Below, piece by piece: positions 17,707-26,364 of a stretch of DNA of 64,000 bases. The notes under the pieces are model-generated. The model saw only the letters and a program-made list of their open reading frames with translations. It did no database searches and was not told the DNA's origin. The stretch is from an uncultured Candidatus Binatia bacterium (GTDB lineage: Bacteria > Desulfobacterota > Binatia > UBA9968 > JAJDTQ01): NCBI GenBank assembly GCA_958295985.1, contig OY282432.1, positions 3,815,001-3,879,000 of the forward strand, written 5' to 3'. Every line of letters begins with the position of its first letter. The first letter of the stretch is position 1. The position numbers and the translations under genes were made by a program.

Positions 17707-18141
17707 ATGAAGCTCCAACGGATCAGGTACCAGAACCTTAGTGCGAAACAGCAGGAGATCTACAATTTCCAAAAAATCTCCGGCGTGCTGGCTGACTACG
17801 GTTTCAACTGCATTAAGCTGCACGACGACTGGCAGGGCGCCGATTTTATAGCGTACCACAAGGACGGAGAGCAGGTTCTCAAAGTGCAGCTCAAAGGGCG
17901 TCTGACCATCGCCAAGAAGTACCGGAACAAAGAGTTGAACATGGCTTTTCGGGTCAAAGAAACCTGGTACTTGCTACCTCACGACGAACTCGTCAAAGCC
18001 GTAGGGCAGACAACGCGCTGGCTGCACACCGATTCATGGATTCAAAAAGGCGAGTACCATAGCGGAAAGCCATCGAAAACGTTGCTTGAAAGACTTTCCA
18101 AGTATACGCTCGATTCCGGTCGCACAGATGATTTGTTCTAA
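17707..18141 (+). CDS. Small protein with possible PD-(D/E)xK nuclease-like fold
   Basis: The 144-residue product has no family I can name with certainty. The segment WQGADFIAYHK followed by VLKVQLKGRLTI matches the D...(E/Q)xK spacing of PD-(D/E)xK nuclease-like folds such as those in DUF4365-type proteins. This is only a motif-level resemblance. GGAGG lies about 11 nt before the ATG. Codon use is visibly AT-richer than in the flanking metabolic genes, which suggests recent acquisition. It sits between the DUF4143 ATPase and another unknown gene in the accessory patch. Confidence 0.7.
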   Translation: MKLQRIRYQNLSAKQQEIYNFQKISGVLADYGFNCIKLHDDWQGADFIAYHKDGEQVLKVQLKGRLTIAKKYRNKELNMAFRVKETWYLLPHDELVKAVGQTTRWLHTDSWIQKGEYHSGKPSKTLLERLSKYTLDSGRTDDLF

Positions 18142-18226
18142 CCGTAGAAGGGGGACGTAGATGACGTGTGTATTCCCAGCCGGAGGAACTCAGTTGGGGA
18201 CTGCCACCCGGAAGGAAGCGTGATAA

Positions 18227-18976
18227 ATGTCTATTGCTGAACTGTCGAGAATCGATTGGTTGACAGAGCTGTCCCCAACCACGATGATGAATGGAGAATT
18301 TCCACTCCGCGAACTTCTTAAGGATTCTCTCTATTACCCGTGTTCCGGCGTTGACGGTGACCCTGTCATGCATCTTGCTGGCAACATTGTCAGTTTCGTT
18401 TATGTCGATTGTGGTATTGACCGCAACACGGTCTTGAACAATTTGACAAACACGGGATTTCGCGGCTACGAGCGTCTTGCGATTCGTTCAGTAACTGAAG
18501 GAGAGTTGGCACCGCACGGATTGCCTCCCACGCCAGCCATTGCCGATATAGAGCCGTTTTTTTGTATCTGGTCCGTGTTTGAGCGCCAAGAACGTTTTGA
18601 CGCCGGTTATGGACCGAGCCGGTTTAGTCTTCTCTATATTTGTGCCGATGGAGAAGCTACATTTCGAGCCATCTACCGCACAAACCGAGCCATCTATCGC
18701 ACAAACGCCATAGCGCCAAGAGCCGTCGCTGTCATCCAACCCGGCCTCGACATCACTAGGAATGGTACTGATTTCGAGGACCCAGAAGGGACATTTGCAA
18801 GGTCTGTTTGTGACAATCCAGCCGGGCCGCCTGAAGTCTTGCTTTATGGAGGCTTTGGAAACTGCCAATTCTACCAAGAGCCGTGTTGGCCCGCCTATCA
18901 GACGAATTTGTACTTCTATCCAAAAGACAGACGGGCTGGTGGTTGCGTTGGCATTTGGTCGCGGGACCCTAGGTGA
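18227..18976 (+). CDS. Hypothetical protein, 249 residues
   Basis: I do not recognise a family. The protein has no signal peptide or membrane segment and several scattered cysteines. GGAAGGAAG precedes the ATG. A 21-nt in-frame tandem duplication at 18665-18706 doubles the heptapeptide RAIYRTN, a recent-looking slippage event. Base composition is AT-richer than the window average, like the gene before it. The two may form a short acquired transcription unit (86-nt gap). No function is proposed. Confidence 0.7.
   Translation: MSIAELSRIDWLTELSPTTMMNGEFPLRELLKDSLYYPCSGVDGDPVMHLAGNIVSFVYVDCGIDRNTVLNNLTNTGFRGYERLAIRSVTEGELAPHGLPPTPAIADIEPFFCIWSVFERQERFDAGYGPSRFSLLYICADGEATFRAIYRTNRAIYRTNAIAPRAVAVIQPGLDITRNGTDFEDPEGTFARSVCDNPAGPPEVLLYGGFGNCQFYQEPCWPAYQTNLYFYPKDRRAGGCVGIWSRDPR
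18665..18706 (+). repeat. 21-nt tandem duplication inside hypothetical gene
   Basis: Two adjacent 21-nt units (18665-18685 and 18686-18706), beginning CGAGCCATCTA and differing at one base (C or T), encode the heptapeptide RAIYRTN twice. The frame is preserved, so the duplication inserts seven residues without breaking the protein. Confidence 0.85.
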
Positions 18977-19155
18977 AAACCTGTGAGCAAAGATGTCGGC
19001 GACCACGCCACGCCGGGTAGTGGTGCCGGCGCGGCAGAAGCTCGACGGCTTCTCGGACCGGGTTGGGATGGCGGCTTGGACGGGTTGCGGTCCGGGCGCT
19101 CCATGTGGTCCTGATCGATATTCCGCGTGGGTCCCAGGTCTCGTGCCGAAGCCGT

Positions 19156-19782
19156 CTACGCTCCCGACTCCGGGGCGTCGAACACCGCGGACACGTCGGC
19201 GGAGAAACCTTCGAGCAGCAGGGACGTGGCCGCGGCGCCGCGGGAGAAGACGCCGTGCTCGACGTAGGCATTGCCCCGGAGCACGAGCACCGTGATAGTC
19301 TCGTCCCGGGGGTCCACGATCCAGTACTCGGGAATGCCGCCTTCGGCGTAGTCGGCGCGCTTCTCCACCAGGTCGCGTTGCGGGTCGTCCGGGCTCACCA
19401 CCTCGACCACCAAGTCGGCGCCGAGCCAGTAACGGTCCTGGTAGCGGTGGTCCGAAGAGTCGCGGAGGAGCAGGATGTCGGGTTCACGGAACTTGCCCTC
19501 GCGGATGCGCAGCCGCAACGCGGAGAACATCACGATGCCGCCACGCGGCCGAAGGTAGGCACGAAACAGAACGTGGAGGAACGCGAGGATGGCCTGGTGC
19601 GTGGAGGTGGGTATGGGCAGTTCCTCTACCCTACCGTCCGTGAACTCGATCAGGCGGCGGCTGCGGTCCGTGAGCCATAGGTAGGCGTCGTCGGTCCAGG
19701 CGCCCTGCCGCGGGAGGATGTCGCACAGCAGGGCGTTCAGCGCCTCCTGCGAGTTCGGAGCGTGGTCGGTCATCCGAGTCAT
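19156..19782 (-). CDS. Uma2-family (DUF820) PD-(D/E)xK endonuclease-like protein
   Basis: A 208-residue Uma2/DUF820 protein. The family core is clear: an N-terminal helical segment with IEFTDGRVEELPIP, then REPDILLLRD, then DLVVEVVSPDD with RDLVEKRADYAEGGIPEYWIVDP, corresponding to the D...ExK-type catalytic arrangement. Members are predicted nucleases common in cyanobacteria and many environmental bacteria, often multicopy and of unknown role. The ATG at 19782 is preferred over 19884, which lies 34 codons upstream in sequence lacking family features; AGGATAGG precedes the chosen start. It follows the accessory patch on the opposite strand. Confidence 0.85.
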   Translation of the reverse strand: MTRMTDHAPNSQEALNALLCDILPRQGAWTDDAYLWLTDRSRRLIEFTDGRVEELPIPTSTHQAILAFLHVLFRAYLRPRGGIVMFSALRLRIREGKFREPDILLLRDSSDHRYQDRYWLGADLVVEVVSPDDPQRDLVEKRADYAEGGIPEYWIVDPRDETITVLVLRGNAYVEHGVFSRGAAATSLLLEGFSADVSAVFDAPESGA

Positions 19783-19856
19783 GCGCCTATCCTGACACGT
19801 TGCGGGGGTCTGTCCCATGACCGGCTTTCGGTCCGCCGCCCGGACCGGCTCTGCGC

Positions 19857-21071
19857 CTAATCCAGCACGCCCGCCTCTTTCCACTCTCGGATAGCAGCGT
19901 CGTCGTAGCCCAGCACCTCGCGCATGACCTGCTCGGTGTGCTCGCCCAACGCCGGGGTGAGCGGTATGTCCTCGTCGGGCATGTCCTCGAAGACCAGGCC
20001 GCCCCGGGGCACCTCGAAGGGACCGATGGGAGAGTCGTCATACTTCTGGAAATAGTCCCGGTGCCGGAGTTGCGGGTCCTTCACCAAGTCGGCGCCGTTC
20101 TGCACCACCCCGGCAGCGACCCCGGCCGCTTGCAGGTCATGGGCCGCGTCCTCTGCGGTCCGGGCGGCCATCCACTCGGCCATGAGGGCGTCGAGCGCCT
20201 CCTCGTTGCGGCGCCGCGCGAGGCAACTGGCGAAGCGGCCGTCGTCGGCCAGCTTCTCGTTTCCCATGACGCGGCACAGCCGCCGCCACTGGTCATCGCT
20301 CGTCACCGAGACCACGCACCACCTTTCTTCGCCCTGACAGCGGTAACAGCCATGCGGCGCCGCGGTGGGGCTGCGGTTCCCCTGGGGCTCGGGGTCCACC
20401 CCGTTGATGCTCGATTCCAGGTAGCTGACTCCCAGGGTATAGGCGGTGACCTCGCCCTGGGACACGTCGATGGAGGCGCCCTTGCCGGTGAGGCGCTGCC
20501 GCAGCAGCGCGGCCATCATGATAGTGGGCGCGGAGATGAAGCCGAGATGATCGGGGTAGACACCCTGGCTGCCGATGGGGCGGTCCTGCCCGGGATGGTT
20601 CCACAGATAGGTCATGCCGCTGAAGGCGTTGAGGTTGAAGCCCCAGGTGCCGTACCAGTTCTTGGGTCCGGTCTCGCCGAGCCCCGGCAGCTTCAGGATG
20701 ATGATGTTGGGGTTGACCTTCCGAAGCTCGTCGTCGCCGAGCCCGAGCCGGCCGAGCACCTGCGGCCGGAAGTTCACCAGCACTGCGTTGGACTTGGCTG
20801 CCAGCTCCTTGATGATGCGCTTGCCGGCGTCGTGCTTGATGTTGACGGTGATGGAGCGGATGGCCAGGTTGCACTCGATAAAGCGCGGCGCGGCATCGAC
20901 GTCGTTGTCCTGGCCGTAGTGCCTGAAGGTGTCGAGCCCGCCGGGGGAGGACTCTACCTTGATGACCTCGGCGCCGTACTGCGCCAGCAGCCGGGCGGCA
21001 TACGGGCCGGCGTACCCAGTGGTGAACGCGATGATCCGCACGCCTTCCAGAATCCTGTTGGGACTGGCCAT
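19857..21071 (-). CDS. Class III CoA transferase, second half of a split pair
   Basis: A 404-residue CoA transferase that matches the C-terminal half of the double enzyme at 7017-9434, sharing SGMTYLWNHP, the SQGEVTA active-site region and the PHGCYRCQG segment. The catalytic Asp position holds Glu207, as in the matching half of the fusion. Its ATG overlaps the stop of the preceding CoA-transferase gene by one base (TGATG), so the two chains are translationally coupled and probably form a heterodimer. Third gene of an operon starting with an acyl-CoA dehydrogenase. Confidence 0.9.
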   Translation of the reverse strand: MASPNRILEGVRIIAFTTGYAGPYAARLLAQYGAEVIKVESSPGGLDTFRHYGQDNDVDAAPRFIECNLAIRSITVNIKHDAGKRIIKELAAKSNAVLVNFRPQVLGRLGLGDDELRKVNPNIIILKLPGLGETGPKNWYGTWGFNLNAFSGMTYLWNHPGQDRPIGSQGVYPDHLGFISAPTIMMAALLRQRLTGKGASIDVSQGEVTAYTLGVSYLESSINGVDPEPQGNRSPTAAPHGCYRCQGEERWCVVSVTSDDQWRRLCRVMGNEKLADDGRFASCLARRRNEEALDALMAEWMAARTAEDAAHDLQAAGVAAGVVQNGADLVKDPQLRHRDYFQKYDDSPIGPFEVPRGGLVFEDMPDEDIPLTPALGEHTEQVMREVLGYDDAAIREWKEAGVLD

Positions 21072-22267
21072 CAGATGACTCCCTCCGCCGACAACACGCC
21101 GAGGTCGGCCTCGCTCAACCCGAGATCGCCGCCGAGAACCTCCGCGTTATGCTGGCCCAGCAAGGGAGCGGGCCGGGGGCCGCGGCGCTCGCCGTCGAGC
21201 AGGAAAGGCACGCCCGGCTGGAAGAAGGAACCCAGCACCGGGTGCGATACCGTGCCGAAGAAGCCTCGCTCCACGATATGCGGGTCTTCCATGAAGTCCC
21301 GCGGCGAGTTCACCGGCAGCGCCGGCAAGCCGTGCTTCTGGAGCAGCACGGACAACTCCTCCTTGCCGTATTGGGAGGTGAACGCCGCCACCATGGGGTT
21401 GAGCCAGTCCGCGGCCGCGCGCCGTTTCATGTTGATCCTCAACTCCGGGTCGTCCAGTTCCGGCGGATGCCCCTCCCACATGTCGAGGAAGATGGGCCAG
21501 TGCCGCTGGGTGGCGAAGAACGAGATCCAGCCGTCCTTGCACGGGAACAGGTTGGCCGGGGCCACGTGCTGGTGCTGGCTGCCGGCGCGCTTCATGAGCC
21601 GTCCCTCGGCCGAGTAGGTGAAGGCCACGTGCTCGTGAAGCGCCATGCTGGCCTGCACCGAGGCGTCGATGTGGGCTCCCAGGCCCTTGGCTTCTCGCTG
21701 CCATAGCGCCAGCAGGATGCCGAAGGCGGAGTAGAGACTGGTGTACACGTAGGATTGCCCGCCCGGGGGAACACACGGCGCCATGCCGGGGTCACCGCTG
21801 ATGAACAGCAGGCCGCCCATGCCGTTGGCCACCAGGTCCGGCGCCAGATAGTCGCGGTAGGGACCGTCCTGTCCGAACCCGGAGATGGACGCCAGCACGA
21901 GCCGGGGGCGGCGCGCCACCATCTCACCGTAACCGAGCCCCAGTTCCTCCAGGTAGCCGGGCCGGTGACTGTCGATCACGACATCGGCTTTCCCCACCAG
22001 GTCCAGCAGCATGTTCCGGCCCGTCTCACGCGAAAGATCCAGCGTGATGCCGCGTTTGCCGGAGTTGAAGTAGGCGAACCGGAGGCTGCCCTCACGGTTG
22101 TTCCGGCCTTTGGCAAACGGCGGTTCGGTCCTGAGGTCGTCCCCCGACGGCGGCTCGACCTTGACCACGTCCATGCCGAGGTCCGCCAGCACCTTGCCGC
22201 AGAAGGCGCCCATGGAGGTGCTGAGGTCCAGCACCCTGAAGCCGGAAAGCAGGGACTCTCCGCTCAT
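21071..22267 (-). CDS. Class III CoA transferase, first half of a split pair, catalytic Asp replaced by Ala
   Basis: A 398-residue CoA transferase corresponding to the N-terminal half of the double enzyme. It begins GFRVLDLSTSMGAFCGKVL and keeps the CoA-binding pattern, but the catalytic Asp position is Ala206 (HIDASVQASM where active enzymes have DVSMQD). The start at 22267 overlaps the stop of the acyl-CoA dehydrogenase gene as ATGA. Since the partner carries Glu at the same place, this subunit may be structural or regulatory in a heterodimer. The longer open frame up to 23059 is a shadow of the dehydrogenase gene. Confidence 0.9.
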   Translation of the reverse strand: MSGESLLSGFRVLDLSTSMGAFCGKVLADLGMDVVKVEPPSGDDLRTEPPFAKGRNNREGSLRFAYFNSGKRGITLDLSRETGRNMLLDLVGKADVVIDSHRPGYLEELGLGYGEMVARRPRLVLASISGFGQDGPYRDYLAPDLVANGMGGLLFISGDPGMAPCVPPGGQSYVYTSLYSAFGILLALWQREAKGLGAHIDASVQASMALHEHVAFTYSAEGRLMKRAGSQHQHVAPANLFPCKDGWISFFATQRHWPIFLDMWEGHPPELDDPELRINMKRRAAADWLNPMVAAFTSQYGKEELSVLLQKHGLPALPVNSPRDFMEDPHIVERGFFGTVSHPVLGSFFQPGVPFLLDGERRGPRPAPLLGQHNAEVLGGDLGLSEADLGVLSAEGVI

Positions 22268-23433
22268 TTGTTCTTGGCCCGGGCGCGCAGCAGGTTCTGG
22301 GCCAGACGCCAGCGCAGCACCTCGGTGGCGCCTTCGGTGATGCGGATGCTGCGCAACTGCCGGTACCACCACTCCAGCGGCAGCTCCTTGGTGAGGCCGA
22401 TGCCGCCGTGGACCTGGATGGAACGGTCCACCACGCGGCTGGCCATCTCCGTACACACGCACTTGACCATGTAGGCCAGGTTGCGCACGTCCTCGCCGCG
22501 GTCGTGGCGCCAAGCGCATTCGTAGACCAGGTTGCGCGCCATGTGCAGCTCCATGACCGAGTCGGAGATCATGAACTGGACCGCCTGCCGTTCCGACAGC
22601 GGCTGGCCGAAGGTTGTGCGGATCTGCGAGTAGTCCATCATCATGTCCAGGGCCCGCTCCGCGATGCCGATACAGCGCGCTCCGTGGCCTTTGATACGTC
22701 CCTCCTGGAGCCAACTCTGGGCCAGCCTGAAGCCCTGCCCCACCTCGCCCACGACGTTGCCCGCCGGCACTCGGGCGTTCTCGAAGAGGATCTGGAACGG
22801 CGCGTCCCCCATCATGGTGGGCCAGCGGCGTTCGATGGTGACACCGGGAGTGTCCATGTCCACGAGGAAGCAGGTGATGCCGCCGCGGGCGCGCTTCTCG
22901 GGATCGGTCACCGCCATGACCTGGGCGAAGTCGGAATAGCCGGCGCCGGTGATGAAGCGCTTGGTGCCGTTGATGACCCAGTGGTCGCCGTCCAGCACCG
23001 CCCGGGTCTTCATTCCCGCGGGGTCGCCGCCGGCGTCCGGCTCGGTCTGAGCAAAGCACGCGGTCTTCTCGCCACGGATCACCGGGTAGAGGTAGCGCTC
23101 CTTCTGTTCGTCACTGCACTCGAACAGCACCGCGCGCACTTCCGGGCCGAAGATGGGGTTGTTACGGAAGGGAATGGCAACGCTGCGGGAAATCTCCTCC
23201 TGGATCACGCAGCGCGTCAGAAGGTCGAGATCGGCGCCCCCGTACTCGGCAGGCACGTCCAGCATCCAGAAACCCATGGCCCGGGTCTTCTCCTGAAGCG
23301 GCTTGTACAGTTCCTCGGGCATCTCAAAGCCCTCCGGGCGATAGTCCCGCTCCAGCGGGATCAACTCCCGGTCCACGAAATCGCGCATGGTGTTCTTGAT
23401 GATCTGTATCTCTTCGGGAAGTTCGAAATCCAT
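22264..23433 (-). CDS. Acyl-CoA dehydrogenase
   Basis: A 389-residue flavoprotein of the acyl-CoA dehydrogenase family that oxidises an acyl-CoA to the 2-enoyl form. Visible signatures are FAQTEPDAGGDP, the FAD-contact segment DHWVINGTKRFITGA, and near the C-terminus VHGGIGLTKELPLEWW with RITEGATEV, where the Glu occupies the catalytic-base position of medium-chain enzymes. AAGGAGG precedes the ATG. First gene of the operon continuing with the two split CoA-transferase genes, so acid activation by CoA transfer and oxidation are probably coupled. Confidence 0.95.
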   Translation of the reverse strand: MDFELPEEIQIIKNTMRDFVDRELIPLERDYRPEGFEMPEELYKPLQEKTRAMGFWMLDVPAEYGGADLDLLTRCVIQEEISRSVAIPFRNNPIFGPEVRAVLFECSDEQKERYLYPVIRGEKTACFAQTEPDAGGDPAGMKTRAVLDGDHWVINGTKRFITGAGYSDFAQVMAVTDPEKRARGGITCFLVDMDTPGVTIERRWPTMMGDAPFQILFENARVPAGNVVGEVGQGFRLAQSWLQEGRIKGHGARCIGIAERALDMMMDYSQIRTTFGQPLSERQAVQFMISDSVMELHMARNLVYECAWRHDRGEDVRNLAYMVKCVCTEMASRVVDRSIQVHGGIGLTKELPLEWWYRQLRSIRITEGATEVLRWRLAQNLLRARAKNK

Positions 23434-23685
23434 TCCTTTCCTCCTTGTTCAGTGTCCTGGCGCGCCGCTCCTGACAATGGCTAGTGTGGTGTCCTACGTA
23501 AACGGTGGATAAGACCCGTACCATAGGCCCGACCCTGGTCGAACGTCAAGTCAGACTTGCAAGCCGGAACATCGAGGAGCAGACGTGGCCGAATGGGCTC
23601 AGGGAACGACAGGCCGGGCACGGTCGTTGACAACCCGATGCCCAGTGTTTATGCTTTCGGAAACTCACCCGTGCGAGGCCAGCGT

Positions 23686-24009
23686 ATGCCCATCTATGAG
23701 TATAAGTGTTCGAAATGTGGAGTGTTCGAGACTACCCAGCGGATCACGGACGATCCGCTGAAGAAATGCCCCACCTGCCAGCGAGAAATCCGGAAGCTCA
23801 TCTCCAATACGTCGTTTCAACTCAAGGGAACCGGTTGGTACGTCACCGACTACGGGCGGGGCAAGGGCGCTGACGGAGACAAGCAGGAAAACGCCGCCAA
23901 CGGCGGCAAGGATTCCTCCGATTCCACCGATTCCACCAAGTCCACCAAGACCAAGGGTGCCGAGAAGCAATCATCCGGTGAAAGCACTGCCACCACGGCA
24001 ACGCAGTAG
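23686..24009 (+). CDS. FmdB-family zinc-ribbon regulatory protein
   Basis: A 107-residue protein starting [12 protein letters not shown], with the second pair in KCPTCQ; these four cysteines form the FmdB/CxxC zinc ribbon. Original FmdB proteins were linked to regulation of amidase/formamidase genes, but the family is broad. The last 45 residues are low-complexity Lys/Ser/Thr/Asp-rich, likely disordered. The start at 23686 gives the canonical family N-terminus; GAGG precedes it. It is transcribed divergently from the dehydrogenase operon. Confidence 0.9.
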   Translation: MPIYEYKCSKCGVFETTQRITDDPLKKCPTCQREIRKLISNTSFQLKGTGWYVTDYGRGKGADGDKQENAANGGKDSSDSTDSTKSTKTKGAEKQSSGESTATTATQ

Positions 24010-24113
24010 ACGTCCACACGTTTCGGACTGTCCCCGTAGAGCCTCGCGAAGTCCCGAGGCAAGGTTCTCCATTCCACACTCCGGGTCCCCGTGGACTAGG
24101 TAGCAGGTATTCG

Positions 24114-24917
24114 ATGAAGACGAAGCCACTCGGCGGTACGAACGTCCAGGTGCCCGAGATCGGCCTGGGGGTCTGGCAATACCGGGGCGGCGTCGATCCC
24201 CTCCGACACGGCATCGAGTTGGGCGCAAACCTCATCGACACGGCCGAGATGTATCGGACCGAGGACGTGGTGGGCGAGGCCGTTCACGGCATGCGCGAGC
24301 GGGTGTTCATTGCCAGCAAGGTATCCGGTGACCATCTGGGATACGACCAGGTGCTTCGGGCCGCGGATGCCAGCCTCCGGCGGCTGGACGTCGACACCAT
24401 CGACCTTTACCAGATCCACTGGCCGAGCCGCGGCACGCCCATCGAGGAGACCATGAAGGCCATGGAATCCCTGGTGGACTCGGGGCGGGTCCGGTACATC
24501 GGCGTGAGCAACTTCTCCACCAAGGAACTGACCGAGGCACGGGCCGCCATGAACCACCACCCCATCGTGTCGAACCAAGTTCTGTACAACCTCCGGCGAC
24601 GCGAGATCGAGCGGACGCTGATGCCCTACTGCCAGCGCCACGCCGTCACCATCATCGCCTACACCCCGCTGGACAGCGGCAAGCTTGCGGGCGGGCGGGG
24701 CCTGCTTTCGTCGCGGAGCACCAAGCTGCTCCATGAGATCTCCGAACAACACGGCAAGACACCCGCCCAGGTGGCGCTGAACTGGTGCATCTCCCATGAC
24801 AACGTCATCGCCATACCGAAATCCGACAGCGTCTCCCGGACCGCCGAAAACTGCGGCGCATCCGACTGGCGGCTGTCCGTCGAAGAAATGGCCCGCCTGG
24901 ACCAGGCTTTCGCCTGA
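24114..24917 (+). CDS. Aldo/keto reductase
   Basis: A 267-residue TIM-barrel NAD(P)H-dependent oxidoreductase. The catalytic tetrad is visible: Asp and Tyr in NLIDTAEMY, Lys in FIASKVSG and His in LYQIHWPS. The cofactor end SDNVIAIPKS-like segment reads HDNVIAIPKS. Substrates are probably aldehydes or ketones; none can be named. It precedes an aminotransferase and a short-chain dehydrogenase on the same strand, possibly a loose transcription unit. Confidence 0.93.
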   Translation: MKTKPLGGTNVQVPEIGLGVWQYRGGVDPLRHGIELGANLIDTAEMYRTEDVVGEAVHGMRERVFIASKVSGDHLGYDQVLRAADASLRRLDVDTIDLYQIHWPSRGTPIEETMKAMESLVDSGRVRYIGVSNFSTKELTEARAAMNHHPIVSNQVLYNLRRREIERTLMPYCQRHAVTIIAYTPLDSGKLAGGRGLLSSRSTKLLHEISEQHGKTPAQVALNWCISHDNVIAIPKSDSVSRTAENCGASDWRLSVEEMARLDQAFA

Positions 24918-24984
24918 CCGCGTGATGCGGCAGCGTGGGAGAGGTCGGCGGCTTTCGGGTCCCGCTGAGAATTGAGGCTTTTCG

Positions 24985-26364
24985 ATGGATTTTCCCGCAC
25001 TGACCCGGACTGGAGCCCTGGAGTTCTTCTCCGAGTTCGGAAAGACGATCTACAACCCGCAGGGCATCCTGTACTGGACCCGCAAGGCCAAGGCCAAGGC
25101 CCGGATCAACGCCACCGTCGGGTCCGCCCGGGGGCCGGAAGGCGCGGTGTACCCCGAGGCCGGAAGGCGCGAGATCACGCTCTGCGCGCCGCTGATCCAC
25201 TCGTACTTTCAAGGGCTGGAAACCGAGGAGATCTTCCCGTACACGCCGGAGACCGGCACACCGGCTTTCCGCTCGGCATGGAGGAACTGGATCCTGGCGC
25301 GCGCGGGCCAGGAGTCCGAGCGGCTCGGAAGACAACTGCAACAACCGGTCCTCACCCCGGGGATCACAGCCGCCATCAGCATCTGCGCGCGGATGTTCGT
25401 AGACCCGGGCCGGTCCATCATCGTGGCCGACCGGCGCTGGGAGAACTACGACCACGTGCTCGGCAAGAACCTCGATCTTCGCATCGCCGATTTTCCGTTG
25501 TTCGATGACGGCGACCTGAACGTGGATGGCCTGCTTTCCGTCATCCGACGGGTGTGGCTCGAACAGGACACAGCCACGGTGTTGCTCAACTTTCCCAACA
25601 ATCCCACCGGATTCTGTCCCTCCGTCGCGGCCGGACACCGGCTGGTGGAGTCACTGGAACAACTCGCGGAGGGGACCGGGAAGCGGCTGGTGCTGTTGTT
25701 CGACGACGCCTACGAAAGTTACGTCTACGATCCCGCGGCCATGCAGTCGTCACTCTTCTACCTGTGCCGGCCGCGGCCGAATCTTCTCCCGGTGAAGCTG
25801 GACGGGGTGACCAAGGAGCTCCTGTGGTACGGCGCGCGCGCCGGCGCCATCACCCCGGCCTGTCCCGACGAGTGGCTGGACGGGGACGGCACCGGGACCT
25901 TGGCGGCGGAGCTGGACAACAAGTTCGGGGGCGTCAACCGAGGCCTGTTCTCCAGCAGTTCCACGGTGACTCAATCCGTGGCCACCAAGGCCATGGCGCA
26001 GATGGACCGGCTGCTGGACGAACGCCAGAGGACCGTCGATCTGTTGAAACGCCGGTACGAGACCCTGAAAGACGAACTCGGGAAGATCGACACCGAGTTC
26101 GTCACCGTGGAACCGTTTCACGGCGGCTTCTTCTGCTTCGTGAACTTGCGGCCGGAGTCGGGGCTCCGGGCCACGGACGTCGCCAACCACCTGCTCGATG
26201 AGCACGGCGTCGGCACCGTGCCGTTCGAAAGTGACACCATGAACGGGCTCCGGATCGCCTACTGCAGCGTGGACCGCGAGGACCTGCCGGAACTGTGCCG
26301 GAGCCTGGCGCAGACCGTGGAGGAGCAGGCGCGAGCCGGCAGGAGGGCGCATGGGGAGGCTTGA
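24985..26364 (+). CDS. PLP-dependent class I/II aminotransferase
   Basis: A 459-residue fold-type I aminotransferase. Signatures are LNFPNNPTGF (PLP and substrate contact), LLFDDAYESYVYD with the cofactor-ring Asp and Tyr, and the Schiff-base Lys in LDGVTKELLWYGARAG. The C-terminal domain has FHGGFFCFVNL. It resembles aspartate/aromatic aminotransferase relatives; substrate unknown. The 3' end overlaps the next gene (SDR) by 14 nt, indicating co-translation of the pair. Confidence 0.9.
   Translation: MDFPALTRTGALEFFSEFGKTIYNPQGILYWTRKAKAKARINATVGSARGPEGAVYPEAGRREITLCAPLIHSYFQGLETEEIFPYTPETGTPAFRSAWRNWILARAGQESERLGRQLQQPVLTPGITAAISICARMFVDPGRSIIVADRRWENYDHVLGKNLDLRIADFPLFDDGDLNVDGLLSVIRRVWLEQDTATVLLNFPNNPTGFCPSVAAGHRLVESLEQLAEGTGKRLVLLFDDAYESYVYDPAAMQSSLFYLCRPRPNLLPVKLDGVTKELLWYGARAGAITPACPDEWLDGDGTGTLAAELDNKFGGVNRGLFSSSSTVTQSVATKAMAQMDRLLDERQRTVDLLKRRYETLKDELGKIDTEFVTVEPFHGGFFCFVNLRPESGLRATDVANHLLDEHGVGTVPFESDTMNGLRIAYCSVDREDLPELCRSLAQTVEEQARAGRRAHGEA

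Noticed and set aside
21071-23059. A 662-residue protein extending the CoA transferase upstream
   Set aside because: The extra N-terminal part is antisense-like sequence in a different frame of the acyl-CoA dehydrogenase gene; the ATG at 22267 overlapping its stop is the natural start.
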